Part shown: piece after piece, positions 26,001 through 42,465 of the stretch | Position numbering within the stretch: position 1 is the first letter of the stretch | Layout: each line of letters opens with the position of its first letter | Source: Prinia subflava | Taxonomy: Eukaryota; Chordata; Aves; Passeriformes; Cisticolidae | Reading direction: 5' to 3' | Length of the DNA stretch: 64,000 bases | NCBI RefSeq assembly: GCF_021018805.1 | Contig: NC_086247.1 | Location: 95,125,338 to 95,189,337 of the forward strand | Notes under the pieces: model-generated | The model's input: only the letters and a program-made list of their open reading frames with translations | The model's database searches: none | What the model was told of the DNA's origin: nothing | Position numbers and translations under genes: made by a program

Positions 26001-29000
26001 GGATATACTGCTTTTTCGCTGACGGTAGAAATTATTAACAGAATGTTATCTCTTTTCTGAATTTGTAAAGAAAAAATGCAGCTCTGTGTTCCTGATGTCC
26101 TTCCTCCATACTTCTGTCAGGGTTAGCTTTTCATTTGATACAATAATACCCATTTAAATGTTTTTTGAAGACCTGTGAAGCTGCTTTTACAGTACGCAAA
26201 TAGTGAAAGATTTTTATATCATAATTTTAAAAAATGCTAACATTCAGGAGAGATTTTTTTGGTTTATTTTTTTGGTTTATTATAGAGAGCTAATATTTAG
26301 CTATGTTTTCTTTTTTGGTTTTTTCATGGTTTTTTCCTCCCCATGAGTGACTAATGTTTCATATCGAGACTGAACAGAGCTGTCATTCTAGCCTTACTGA
26401 AACAAGAACTGACAAAATAGTTAATAGTCAGGCTTTTGTATTTCCAAAGATACTGTTTAATACAACTGAATGAGGGATGAAATGTGGGAGATGCATCCAT
26501 TAAGGTTTCTGGAAAGTCTTTTTGTAGGTCGAAACTTCATTTTTTAATTAATTAGTCACACTGACTATTTCAGATCCCTGTATTTTGTTGATTGTCCTCA
26601 CTGAAATCTAGTTGATGTGAAGCACATTGAAATTTTAAAAGTTACTTTCTTGCATAAATTAATATTTTTGCTCATCTTTGCTGTAATTATTTTGTAAACT
26701 AACTGTTCTGCACTTTCAAGAACCGGCAGTGAGGTATTTTTTCACTGATGTGTTCTTTCTTGTATTTCTTTATAGACCCTTTTTTTCCTTTTGTATGAGA
26801 TCTTTGCTATTGATTTATGTCCCAGAAAACTTACAGTATTTGGGCTGGCTCTAAAAGCCTGCTTGTCCTGACACATCCTTTAATCCAGTGTCTGCAGTTG
26901 TGTGTACATGTTCCATATGTGTAAATGACAGCTGTCAGATGGCTGATTTCATTTTTCAGTGGGCAAATACCATCAGATTCCATGGATGCAGCCTTACAAA
27001 CAGATGAATAGAAATGTTTTCAGCTGCAAGTATTGTGGTATAGATTCCCTCTATGACTTTATTTTTCAGTTAGCACTGCCTATGTACTTCTTATTCACTA
27101 CTTTTTAAAGATGCACTTAACTCCTTCTTTTGCTGAGTAAGACTCTTTCAGGTTTCTTTAATTCCCAATTAGCTTTTCTTTGCTAATAGTATCATTAATG
27201 CCTGAAATAGCGCTGTAGCTCTGAAGGCTGAAATCATCACAAAGTCAGCAAGTGTTGCTAAGGCTCCATACATTTGTATAGCTTTTAATGAAAATGCGCT
27301 GAGATTTCTTCCAACTGGGCATTTTAAGCATGGGAGCTTCCTTGTCCAAACTGCATGCTAATAGAGGCTGTGTGGAAGTAATCACTGTTATGCCTGAAAA
27401 ACTGCTTTTTATTGTGAATTAGGTTACATTTAGTGCCCTGAAACTTCTTCAGCATGCCACAGTTGAGTTTCAGTAGTGAAGTATTCAGGTAACACTTCTA
27501 CCTTCATCCCATTTTTCCTTGTTAGGGATTTAGAGCCCAGAGTGTATCCCAGGATTTCAACCTTGCCTCCCAGGAATATTACTTCTACGCTGCTATGCTA
27601 AACAGCAAAACATACCTGACATCAGTGTGAGGAATTGCCCTGTAAAGCAGCAGCAGTGTCTCTTTTTGTCCCACAGCTGCAGCAGAAAGGGAAGATGAAC
27701 ATAGTACTGCTCACTTTCCATTTTGATTTGGACTCCCCTTCTGAATTCCCACCACACCTTGTCCATCTCCCTGAAAAGGTGAGAAAGGGCAGGTCGGGTG
27801 TCAGTCAACCAGCCCACAAACCAAGCAGTCTGGGCTAATGAGTATTTCTTATTCTTGGAAAACAGCAATAAAAGTGTCTGTACAAATAAAAACTGCTTTG
27901 TATTTCAGCGTTGCTTACAAACTCACAAGTTTGACCGTTAATCTTGGCCTTTATTTCTTTTGGATAGGTATCATTCATGTCAGTATTTATCAAAGGTCTT
28001 TCTGTCTTGCTATATGCTATTTCTCTGTACTCTCAGAGGTAACAGGATTGTTCTTAAATTACTGCTTTTAGCTGAAATAGGTAGATCATTTTATTAGTTT
28101 TTCATGACTGCAAGTGGGTGCATTCTCTTCTTAATGAAACCCCACTCAGCAAGGAAAGTTATTTGAGAAATGCCTGTCCCCTCTGCATGTATTTTTCTGC
28201 TTGAAATCTGAACAAATTATCCAGAAGGATTTTGAAGGTGTTTCTACATCTCATTATGAATTCTGTGCAATGCAAAAATCTCAACTTTATTTTTATCTCA
28301 GAAGTACACGTCTGATATAAAATTCCCTTTGGCAAGAAAAAGAGATTTTAGGATTCCACAAATCCAAATTCTTTTGCTTATGGCTACGTCCCAGTTGAAG
28401 CGTTAAGATTTTCCTTGGAGATCTTTCAGAGCCAGGAACATGATTCTTTCAGCAGGGTATGGTGCACATCAGTTTCCTGTTTAAACTGGTTCATTCTCCA
28501 GAGATGCAAAGAAATGTGTTGTTCAGCCTGGCAGTACTAATCCAAAGAGACACAAAAGGGAAGGATGGGACCCCAAAGTTTGGAAGCATGGAAGTGTAGA
28601 TGCTGGTGTAGTGAGATTTGGTTAATCAGTAATGGTATTATATTTATAAAAAAGGCAGAAACTTGAATAATTCAAAATCATATAACATTTGTATTTTGGT
28701 AACATCTCTCACACAATGGCTTTCTTCTTTCTTCTGGGATGCAAGAGGAATGCAAATCTACTCATTATTTTCAAACAGTCTCATTATTTTGAACTGTCTC
28801 TTCAAACAGGACGAAATAACACTACTTTGTTCTTTACATCTACCACTGACAGTACATAACAGCAACTAAAAAATTAATTGTGTGAACTGGCTACTGTTAG
28901 TTCATGTAAAAGCAAGTGCTATACTTTTTGTGTAGGCCTGAAAAAAGATGAGTCCTTTAACCTCACTTTTTCTCATGGTGAATATGAATCTCTCCATAAG

Positions 29001-29048
29001 CACTGAGACACCTCCATTCATGGGCCATGTCTCTGTCTGTCCTTCCAG
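20071..29048 (+). other. CTDP1 intron, 3' part, ending at the acceptor of the last exon
   Basis: This is AT-rich sequence without recognisable exon, RNA gene or repeat family. The intron ends at 29048 with a pyrimidine-rich run (CTCTGTCTGTCCTTCCAG) just before the coding exon, a good splice acceptor. An open frame continues upstream of the acceptor from 28948, but its translation has no resemblance to CTDP1, so it is read as intronic read-through and not as an alternative start. T-rich and A-rich tracts are frequent (for example 26255-26340) without forming a defined microsatellite. Confidence 0.6.
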
Positions 29049-29190
29049 GGGTCACAAGCGCAAACTGGATGAAGATGATGCTGCCAGTGACTCCAGTAAA
29101 GAATCCAGCAATGAAGATGAGGAAGGAAGCAGTTCTGAAGCGGATGAAATGGCAGCAGCACTTGAAGCTGAATTGAATGACTTCATGTGA
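29049..29190 (+). CDS. CTDP1: CTDP1 (FCP1) terminal coding exon: acidic C-terminal TFIIF-binding tail
   Basis: This is the last coding exon of RNA polymerase II CTD phosphatase FCP1, a nuclear enzyme that removes Ser2/Ser5 phosphates from the polymerase tail so it can be recycled. The exon begins with the third base of a split codon and then reads GHKRKLDEDDAASDSS, an acidic serine-rich stretch, and the final helix DEMAAALEAELNDFM before TGA. Human FCP1 ends almost identically (...EADEMAKALEAELNDLM). In the family this helix docks on the winged-helix domain of the TFIIF RAP74 subunit. The preceding SSS cluster holds casein kinase 2 sites (Ser942 and Ser944 in human) and is kept here. One extra Glu is present in the acidic run compared with human, and the penultimate Leu is Phe. 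Only this exon, 46 full codons plus stop, lies in the window; the catalytic and BRCT exons are upstream outside it. Confidence 0.95.
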
Positions 29191-30085
29191 GATTCATGCA
29201 GAAGACAAAATTTGTGATTATATTTTACTTCTCATAAACAGATCAGACTTCAGATAAATCCCTTATGTCAGTACTCAATGTTTTTCCAAAATACGTGTGT
29301 ATATTTTGCAAAGCAACTCAAGAGGTGATATTTTACAAAATCAGAAATAGATGTTTTTAAGTTGTTTACTAAAGGAATATATATATACTTTTTTAAGCAA
29401 AAAAAAGTATTAAATGGGACATGGTGTTCTATGCCAAAGATATGTTAGGAGCTCTGCAGAACCTTCATGTATGGAACAGTGGTACAAAGATTTGTGATTA
29501 AACCAACATCAAGTTTCTAAAAATACCACAGGCTGTGGTCTATGGGTTACAATCTTCAAAAACAGGAGGAGATAAAGGAGATGGGATTGTCTGGGTAGTA
29601 CAGCAGGAACCTGACAAACTGGTCATCTTTTTCCAGAAATAGAGCTATCAAATATAAAAGGATTTTTGAAATAAAAAAGAACTATTTATATTTGTATAGA
29701 AACAGAGAATGTGATATGCAAGCTTTGTGAACTCTGCACTTGACCCACCTGTCATTTGCTTGTAAGAGAATACATAGTGGTCAACATTCATGTTTTTAGG
29801 CTACTTTGTTGAATAGCTGGGTTCTTTAGAGACTTCATTTAGATTTTTAACTTTCCTTCTCTGTAACTAGAAATTTAGCACAGCAGACTATGTGGTTCTG
29901 TACTGCCACAAAATGCTTATTCACCCATTCATGTTGTTTTGGAAAGAACAAGTGCTACTTCAGTCTAGATAGAATTTAATTTCTTTGACAAGAGATCTTA
30001 TGTAAAGTTTTTGTATATTCTATTTCATATTTGACCCACAAAACAGATTTTCTTTCATTTAATAAAGGTTCATTTTGTATGCTTT
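29191..30085 (+). other. CTDP1: CTDP1 3' untranslated region
   Basis: AT-rich sequence follows the TGA stop and ends shortly after an AATAAA at 30061. It includes ATATATAT and A-rich tracts near 29375-29410. A weaker upstream AATAAA lies at 29669, so a shorter 3' UTR is possible. No CR1 or LTR sequence interrupts it. The cleavage point is estimated, not seen. Confidence 0.75.
30061..30066 (+). terminator. CTDP1: Polyadenylation signal of CTDP1
   Basis: A canonical AATAAA is followed within about 10 to 40 bases by a GT/T-rich run (TTTTGTATGCTTTGTTTCTG), the expected arrangement for cleavage and polyadenylation. It is the last such signal in the AT-rich block after the stop codon. Confidence 0.75.
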
Positions 30086-32010
30086 GTTTCTGTTTCCTGT
30101 TCATTTTCTTCCATGAAACATAAGGCTCTTTTCTGTATCATCTTTCCTTTATTCTGCATGAAAATAATGAAAAACGTTGAAAGCAGGTGCAAATTTGTAG
30201 ATTCAGGCAGGTAGCTGAAGGACAGAAAAGAAACACTGGCTCAGAGGATTCATGGACTCTAACATCTGACTTTGCTCAGGTGTGTGTCTTTGACTGGCCT
30301 CTGACATTACCCATAGGAGTTGTTGCCCTGGTATTGAATTTCTGTGGCTAGGACCATGGTTTATTCTCAGTTGTTAGCAACTGGAGATTAAACCCTTTTA
30401 ACAATGTTTGCAAAAGAAGACTTGTTAGTTTGTATGTCATGGTTAAAAAGAAGTACATTCTGGTGCAAAAATACTTCATTTTTCCCCTTAGCAGTTAAAC
30501 AGAACATTTCAGTAGAATCTCAGCTGCTTTACAGATAGCACTCTCATTTTAAAGCTTCATAATGACAATAAAAGGAAGACTAAGAAAATATTGAAGCCTT
30601 TTCAGATTAATATTGCTTTTCCACTTCAGAATGCAAAGTCAGCATCCACAGATGAAAATAGTGGATTTGGTGGGAAAATGCTCTGTTTCCTGGGCATTTA
30701 CACAAGTACCACACAGCTGAATTCTACAGTGCCCTGCCTGCTGTAGCTCTACATGAAAAGAAGCAGGATGTCTCCAAGTGATTTTTCATAATGCAATAGA
30801 AAATGCAGCATCCCCAGCTGCCAGAGGATGATTCCGTGCAATTACATACTAAAATCCTGGGGTTGTGGGGCATGTTCTGTGTTTTCTTAAAACCCTACTT
30901 GAAATAATGTGAAATAACATCAGCTTTCTGGGTCATTGTGATGCTGCAAATGACTTGACAGCGCAAATTTCAGCAGAGACTTGTTCTGGCTGATGATCTT
31001 TGCCAGTCACGCAACCTGGGGCAGCATTTCAGCTCTGAATGTAAACACAGCGAGCAAAGCTGGGCTTTGCTGGGTGCTGCATCCCTGGCACCACAGCTGC
31101 CTCGCAGTGCTTGTGGGAGGATTCTCTGTGGACAAGCTCTCTGGTGAGAAAGGCTCTATCTTCCTCCCAGTGTTATTTTATGGATGGTTTAACTGGTGGG
31201 AGGGAATGGTCTGGTCAGGAGTCCTAAAAGCCATCAGCACTCCAGTATCTCTTAACAATTCCTGGCCTGCAGTCCTTGGAGTAGGGGGCACCTAGCAGAG
31301 GGGGGGGTTGAGAGCCACCAACTCATTGCTCACTGCCAGAGCAGCCCAGAAGGCATCAAGCCTGCTTTCTGCTGAAAAGTGGGTTCCTGCTCAGTCAGGT
31401 GGCTGTGCTAAGTGCACTGATCACCAGTCTCTGCACAGGTGGGAGAGAGAAGTGGAGTCTGAAAATTTAATACATGGTAAGTTAAATGCCCATTCTAACC
31501 TGCCAGCAAGAAGTCTCTGGATGTATGAAATTGTCACTCACTCCCACTAGCTTACACTTTTGTGAAGGTGCAGGAAAAGCAACAAATGTGCTTTGTGAAA
31601 TGAGTTTAACTCTTCATTAAGTGACCTAGATATTTTGACTGGGTGTTTTATCCTGCCTTCTTGCCCTACTTCTATACATTAGGTAACTAGCAAGGACCTG
31701 CTGCCAGCAAGGGCACTCTGACAACTGACAAGGAAACCAGATTCCCAGTGAGGCTGTCGAACTCACTGGGTAGTATTGGTTTCTGAAAGGGTACCAGTGT
31801 GGAAATGAGCACATAAAGGGCAACTTGCTTCATCAAGATTTCTAAGCATGTGCTATCACTGAGGGCTAGGAAGGATGGCTCCTAAGGGCTCATGGTTATT
31901 TAAGAACTGATAAGAGCCATCATTTTGATTTAAAGACCAACAGTTTTACTTTCTCCTTGACTTGCCCTCACCAGTTCTTAAGAGAATGAGAAGACATCAC
32001 AGCTCTTATG
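30086..32010. other. Intergenic sequence downstream of CTDP1; nothing recognised
   Basis: The base composition becomes more GC-rich than in the intron. Open frames at 30981-31295 and 31308-31550 (+) show no family resemblance or supporting splice sites and are not called genes. No repeat family was recognised before the CR1 end at 32011. Confidence 0.5.
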
Positions 32011-32160
32011 AGGATCATAGAATAATTTGGGTTGGAAGGGACCTTTAAAAGTCATGTAGTCTATTCTCCCTACAATGAAAGGGACATCTTTAACTAGACC
32101 AGGTTGCTCAGAGCTTGGTCCAGCCTGGCCTCAAATGTTTCCAGGAATGGGGATGTAGTG
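32011..32160 (-). mobile_element. CR1 LINE 3' end
   Basis: On the plus strand it starts ATCATAGAATAATTTGGGTT and continues GGAAGGGACCTTTAAAAGTC. This is the reverse complement of the typical CR1 3' terminus, which ends in ATTCTATGAT-like repeats. The copy is severely 5'-truncated, as most CR1 insertions are, and covers only the 3' untranslated part and the end of the second reading frame. Confidence 0.9.
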
Positions 32161-33167
32161 GGTCCTGTGATAAAAGCAAAAAGCATCACGTAGTGGCCAA
32201 GCTTTTCTCCTTGTGCCTGTGCTGGGGACAGCGGAGGACGAGGGAGCTGTTGCTTAGCACTGAGATGCGAAAAGCTCCAAGCATGCAGATACTTTTACTG
32301 TTGGGTTTTGTGCATATGTGAAGTAGGCCTTGAGTTTTCTCAGTGTTAGATAGTAACATCCTCTGTGAAGGGTGGGAAGTCTCAATTTTCCTTCTTGGCA
32401 CTACTGCTTACAGAATAGGTGACTGTCTTGCAAGTGTGAAAATACACATACACAAACCTGGATTTGTACCTGAAGATTTCTCAGCTCTACCTAATTTTAC
32501 TATAGTGCAGTAGGTGACAAGTCAAAGAATTAATACATAGTGGTCTTGTTAAGGAAGTGGATCTCATCATGTAGCTGAAAATTCAGCATGAGAAGACTCC
32601 CAATTCTCACTACCTGCAGGCAAGCTTTTTATACATTTGTTTTTCCTATCCAATCCCACCTTCCATTATCATTTCAGAAGTTTTTGGAGCCCAGCACCCG
32701 GCTCAGCCTCCTCTCCCAGGAATGGGAGGCAGTAGTATCCAATCCCCCAAGCAGCACCACCTACAGCAGGCATACATACCTGTACTGATAGGCTGCAGCT
32801 GCATATCCTGTGTTCCTTCTGCTGACTTGGCTCTGAGACAGATGACCTGTAGTAACAGCAGTAACAAATACTACAGATAAGTGAAAATACTGCCTTTTTG
32901 TAGGCAGCGTGAGTGCTTCCACGTGGAAAAAGAACATCTTTCTTCTAGGAATTAATTCCTCACTGTCATACAGCTCATAACCATAAGTGGAAAAACCTTT
33001 GCTTCTCATCTCCCATGAAGATCAACTCAATCATTCCCAGCAGCTGTTAAGTCATTGTCCCCAAGAACCAGGCCAGCTGCTTTCCTGGATCTCCTCAGGG
33101 CCCACGTGAATCCTTCTATCTTTCTCCTCCAAGGAAACGGTCAGTCTGTTGTCATCAATATACGCAT
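32161..33167. other. Unassigned sequence between two CR1 pieces
   Basis: I recognise no repeat family. On the minus strand, 32846-32780 has the look of a small internal exon: an acceptor-like ...TTACTACAG, a 67-base open segment and a CAG|GTATGT donor. The implied peptide matches nothing I know, and this is discussed as a finding. Other open frames here are short and unsupported. Confidence 0.4.
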
Positions 33168-33335
33168 GACAGAATGGCTGAGGTGGGAGTGGACCTCTGG
33201 GGGTCATCTGGTCTAATCCCCTGCTCAGGCAGGGAGGCTCACCTGTTCATGTCCATGTCAGTGTCTGGATGTCTCCAAGGATATAGAGTGCACAGCCTTT
33301 GCTCAGTCATCTCACAGTAAAAAGATTTTTTTTCT
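33168..33335 (-). mobile_element. CR1 LINE fragment (3' region)
   Basis: AGAATGGCTGAGGTGGGAGT followed by GACCTCTGGGGGTCATCTGG is the reverse complement of a second common CR1 3' end. The homology runs on through TCTCCAAGGAT and CAGTCATCTCACAGTAAAAAG, with a small internal deletion relative to the usual CR1 sequence. The part from 33274 onward recurs at 33934. Confidence 0.85.
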
Positions 33336-33452
33336 TTTTACTTTTTGTTTTGTTTTTAGGGGAAATGGAAAGGAAAAAAGTGCACACAAGGAGCACGATT
33401 GGTGGCTAAGGCTGAGGAGGCATAGGTGCACACTCCTGGGGTGGTCCAAGGA
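33274..33452. repeat. Duplicated segment, left copy
   Basis: It starts TCCAAGGAT, runs through the end of the CR1 fragment, a T-rich tract and GGAAATGGAAAGGAAAA, and ends near TCCAAGGACC. The same order of blocks returns at 33934-34135 with substitutions and length differences in the T tract. The offset between starts is 660 bp. Confidence 0.8.
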
Positions 33453-33469
33453 CCATGAGCAACAGCGGC

Positions 33470-33933
33470 TGTGACACTTTCCCCCGGGGTCCAGAGTATA
33501 AAGAACGAGATGGGCTCCGCTTGCCACTCTGAGGATCGATTTTATTAACAGAAACACAAAACTAACTTTACTAAAAGGACGGGCAGAGGCAAAGATCTCA
33601 AACAAACCAAGACAGTGGGTTTTAGGACTGCTTAGGGGCGGAGTTCAGGGTATGGATCCAATAGGGAGAGGGGTACAAGGCAATACAGAAACCAATGAGG
33701 AAACAGAGGGAGGGGAGCAACCGAAACAACCAATAGGGCATCGAGGATTAGGGGATTGATAGGGAACAGTCCAAAATAAGGAATAAGGGCCAGGGAAAGA
33801 CTGACAACCAAATAAATGGGTACGATCTGGGCAGAACCAACAATACAGAAAAGAGGAGGGGTACAGAGCAAATAATTTTTAAGGACTATAAGGGCTACAA
33901 AAACATACAGTAAGAAAAACACACGCCACCACA
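33470..33933 (-). mobile_element. Solo LTR between two copies of a duplicated segment
   Basis: The element is 464 bp, begins TGTGACAC and ends CCACCACA on the plus strand, with TG...CA ends and an imperfect terminal inverted repeat. Minus orientation is favoured. On that strand an AATAAA (33546-33541 complement) lies about 70 bases before the element end, as expected for a U3-R-U5 layout, and several ATTGG (inverted CCAAT) boxes lie in the presumed U3. There is no adjoining retroviral coding sequence. The 100-codon hydrophobic open frame on the minus strand from 33934 lies within the LTR and is not a viral gene. No matching target-site duplication is seen; the right end abuts the second copy of the duplicated segment. 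Confidence 0.65.
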
Positions 33934-34135
33934 TCCAAGGATGAAGAGTCCACAGCCTTTGCTCAGTCAGTCATCTCACAGTAAAAAGATACTTTGCTGC
34001 TTCTTTTTTTTTTTTTTTTTTTTTTGGGGTGGGGGGGGAAATGGAAAGGAAAACTGTGAGCACAAGGTCCATGATTGCTGACTAAGACTGAGGCGGCATA
34101 AAGCAGGTGTGGGGCCCTCACCCCTGAGTTTCTCA
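33934..34135. repeat. Duplicated segment, right copy, with T22 tract
   Basis: It starts TCCAAGGAT exactly at the LTR end and repeats the CR1-derived block CACAGCCTTTGCTCAGTCA. It has a run of about 22 T (34004-34025) followed by a G-rich run, then GGAAATGGAAAGGAAAA and blocks homologous to the left copy up to about 34135. The left copy has an interrupted T-rich tract in the same place. Confidence 0.8.
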
Positions 34136-39346
<5,211 letters not shown>

Positions 39347-39625
39347 CGCCGAGCCAGGCACGCAGACAGGCACAGCCTCCCCACTCGGTGTGGGGACAGC
39401 GCAGGTGCTGTGCGGAGGGGAGGCAGCAGCGGCTGCCCGAAAGTGTACAATGTTCAGAAAGCACCCTGGCCACAGTGCTTTGCTGTAGTGCAGCACAGGC
39501 TGAGAAACGGCTGCTGCTTTCAGCAAATAATGAAAATGCTGCCCGTGCTGGAGAGGGACAGATTGCAACTCTGCTGCAGCTCACTCACCTCGGACTGCAA
39601 CCACCCTGGAGCAGCTGGAGCAGGA
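39347..39625. other. GC-rich single-copy sequence between minisatellite and CR1
   Basis: About 280 bases follow the last repeat unit without any recognised element. They contain CCCCGCCGAG-like GC-rich sequence and a CACTGCAACACAG block that may already be diverged CR1. No gene is seen. Confidence 0.5.
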
Positions 39626-40094
39626 CATTTTGGGCCCCTCACTGCAACACAGTCGTTGAGATGCTGGAGCATGTCCAGAGAAGGGCAGTGAAGCTGGGGA
39701 AGGGTCTGGAACACAAGTTCAATGAGGAGTGGCTGAGGGAGCTGGGGGTGTTTAGCCTGGAGAAAAGGAGGCTCAGAGGGGACCATATCACTGTCTACAA
39801 CTGCCTGCAAGTATAGCCAGGTGGGGGTGGTTTCTTTTCCCAAGTAGCAAGGGATAGGTCAAGAGGAATGTACTTCAAATTGTGCCAGAGGAGATTTACT
39901 TGGATCTTAGGAAAAAAATCTTTACTGAAAGGATGGTCAGGCATTGGAACAGGTTGTCCAGAGAGAAGTGTTCAAAAGGCCCATGAATGTGGCACCAGGA
40001 AATATGGTTCAGTGGTGGACTTGGCAGTGCTGGGTTAACAGGTTCAATTAGCTAAGAGGTCTTTTCCAACCTAAACTATTCTATAATCCTGTGA
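39626..40094 (+). mobile_element. CR1 LINE, 5'-truncated, plus strand
   Basis: The translation from about 39655 ([20 protein letters not shown], then [15 protein letters not shown]) is the C-terminal region of the CR1 second reading frame. It runs into the 3' untranslated part and ends AACCTAAACTATTCTATAAT followed by CCTGTGA, a slightly decayed CR1 terminus. A stop after NCLQV and several indels show it is inactive. Confidence 0.9.
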
Positions 40095-41754
40095 GACAGC
40101 CCCTGTGTGCAGGTCTCTGCCTGGGTTTGGGTGAAGCAGGTCCTCACAGTCAGCATGAGCTCCATCCCCTAGCAGCCTCATCTGGAATTCAGGTCTTGGT
40201 ATTAGGGGCACAAAAAGTGTTGCTTTTCTTAGATCCCTCCATTGCTTGTTTTTCTTGTGCTGCAAAGAGCCGTGGGACATGGAGCTCCCAGAGAGGCAGC
40301 TCCTGCCTGGTGGAAACTGCTGTGTCTCCCTTGATGGAAACCCTGGAGCCCCCCAAGGAGCTCATGAGGGCTGAGGAGGTGCTCTCTGGCATCTCCAGAA
40401 GATCTTATGGACCACTTTTCAGATCAGAAGTAAGAATCTAACACTAATTCAGGATCCTCTTCTGTGTCATTGTGGAAGTATTTGGAAACCTAGACAGCAC
40501 TAAGGAAACAGTGCTTTCATTGTGACACTGAAGGCTCACTGCTTGTAACTTTCATACTATGATGTTCACTTGGCTTTCTTGGGAGAGATTTAGCTAATCA
40601 TTATCATTTAATACCTTTGTATCTGTAGATATTGCTGCAGCACTCTTGGGACACACTTCTGCTACTGGCTGTTACCATCTGTCTTTCCATTTAAAACAGT
40701 CAAGCCTGTTTAGGCAGTACAATTTGCACTTTAAAAATGTGAATTTTCTTCTCTACTCCTTCAGGTTGTGAAGCAAACTTTGAAATCATGTCCTGGCTGC
40801 ACTGTGGAAAAGCTCAGCAGCTCAGCCACGAGTATACCTGGTGATGTTTAAGCTAAGCTCACAGCTTTGTGGGGGTTTACATGCAATTTTGAATGTGAGT
40901 GACTATGAATAATAATAGTAGTCTTGAGGCAACAACGTGTAATGAGGTAAACAGTATGAGATTTTCCCACTGGGTTGAAATGAGACTCCTTCAAATCTTT
41001 TGTGAAATTCTGACACAGCTCAAAGAAACATTTTCTGAGGAGCACGTGGGCTGCAATATCAGGAACAGGTTCTTCCAGTGGTAACAAGGATACTGCCTCA
41101 GAAATTACATCCAATCATTTTCAGAGTTGAATATCTTATAAATACACTCTTTATGCTCTGATGTATGAGACTGGGCATGGGAGGGTACATCTGTTTTCCA
41201 GCAGAAAGGATCTAAATTATGCTGTTTGAAGAGAGGAACTACAGCTCAAAGATGAAATCTTGGTATGAAGTATCCTACAAAACAAGAAAGCTAGACCAAG
41301 ATTCAGAATATTTGGGGTGAGAGGGATGCAAATCATGCCACACAGCAGTGACTTCAATGCAGTAGAGTGAATACGAGTCTCTCACAAAACTCATGAGTAT
41401 TCTTTGATTCAGACAGTTTTTGTCCCTGTGAAGACTACCTGAGATGCAGGCTCTGAGTGAAAATCATCTAGGGCAATCAGTAGAATTTCCACTTGCTATT
41501 CCCTTCCCATTATCTTGGTATTTTGGGCCAAATGCTTTAAAATATTTCTAATGTTCCATCTTGAAACTATCAACATGCACTTTTTCATCAGTGCTGTCAT
41601 GAGGCCCAAGTTCAGCTGGCTGCCTGTGTGCACACAGACTGACTGATTAAAACAAGAGTATATTCTTCTTTGCATTTGCTCCTCCTCTGTCTTTTCATGC
41701 TTTAAGCTAGAAGCCTAATGTGGCCACCCATGTTAAAAATTTTGTGAGGTGCTG
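40095..41754. other. Intergenic sequence between two CR1 copies
   Basis: No gene or repeat family was recognised. An open frame at 40091-40441 (+) begins at the CR1 end, has no family match and is not called. From 40450 on the sequence is AT-rich. Confidence 0.45.
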
Positions 41755-42465
41755 CACCAGTGTGAGGGCAAACCCCAGTACCAACACAGGCTGGGAGATG
41801 AAGAGATGGAAAGGGCTTTTGGGTGCTGGAGGAAGAGAGGCTGGACATGATCCAGCAATGTGCACTTGCAGTCTAGAAAACAAATCCTGTCCTGGGTTGC
41901 ATCAAAAGCAGTGTGGGCAGCAAGGCAAGGAAAGGGATTCTGCCCTTCTGCTCTGCTCTGGTGAGAGCCCACCTGGAGCAATGCATCCAGTTCTGGGGTC
42001 CCAGCACCTGTTGGAGCAAGTCCAGAGGAGGGCTGCAAAAATGGAACATCTCTCCTGTGGAGATAGACTGAAAGAGCTGGGATTGTTCAGCCTGGAGAAG
42101 GGAAGGCTTCAGTGAGACCTCATTCCAGCCTTTAAATACCTTAAGGGGGCTTATAAAAAAGGTGAGAACAGACTTTTTAGCAGGGCCTGCTGGGAAAGGA
42201 TGAAGGGTAGTCATTGTAAACTAAAAGAGGGTAAATTCAGACTAGATATAAGGAAGAAATTTCTTATGGAGAGAGAGGTGAAACACTGGAACAGGTTCCC
42301 CAGAGAAGCTGTGGATGACACATTCTGGAGGACATTCAAGGCTAGGCTGAGCAGGGCTCTGAGCAACCTGGTATAGCTGAAGATGTCCCTGCAAAATGCA
42401 GGGAGAGTATTAGACTAGATGGGCTTTCAAGGTCCCTTCCAACTCAGACTATTCTATCATTCTAT
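41755..42465 (+). mobile_element. CR1 LINE, longer 5'-truncated copy, plus strand
   Basis: It begins in the middle of the CR1 second frame (RANPSTNTGWEM), continues through a CALAAKKANGILGC-like region now reading CTCSLENKSCPGLHQK, then LLEQVQRRAAKMEHLS and ELGLFSLEKGRLQ, all typical CR1 C-terminal blocks. The 3' untranslated part (GACTAGATATAAGGAAGAAA, GGTCCCTTCCAACTCAGACT) leads to ATTCTATCATTCTATGA, a well-kept CR1 terminus. Frameshifts make it non-functional. Confidence 0.93.

Noticed and set aside
28948..29048. Upstream part of the open frame reaching into the CTDP1 last exon, as an alternative coding start
   Set aside because: It covers the polypyrimidine tract and acceptor of the exon and shows no similarity to CTDP1.
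33632..33934. 100-codon hydrophobic minus-strand frame, as a possible viral membrane protein
   Set aside because: It lies entirely inside the solo LTR, which has no coding role.
40091..40441. 116-codon plus frame after the CR1 copy
   Set aside because: It begins within the CR1 terminus and has no known domain.
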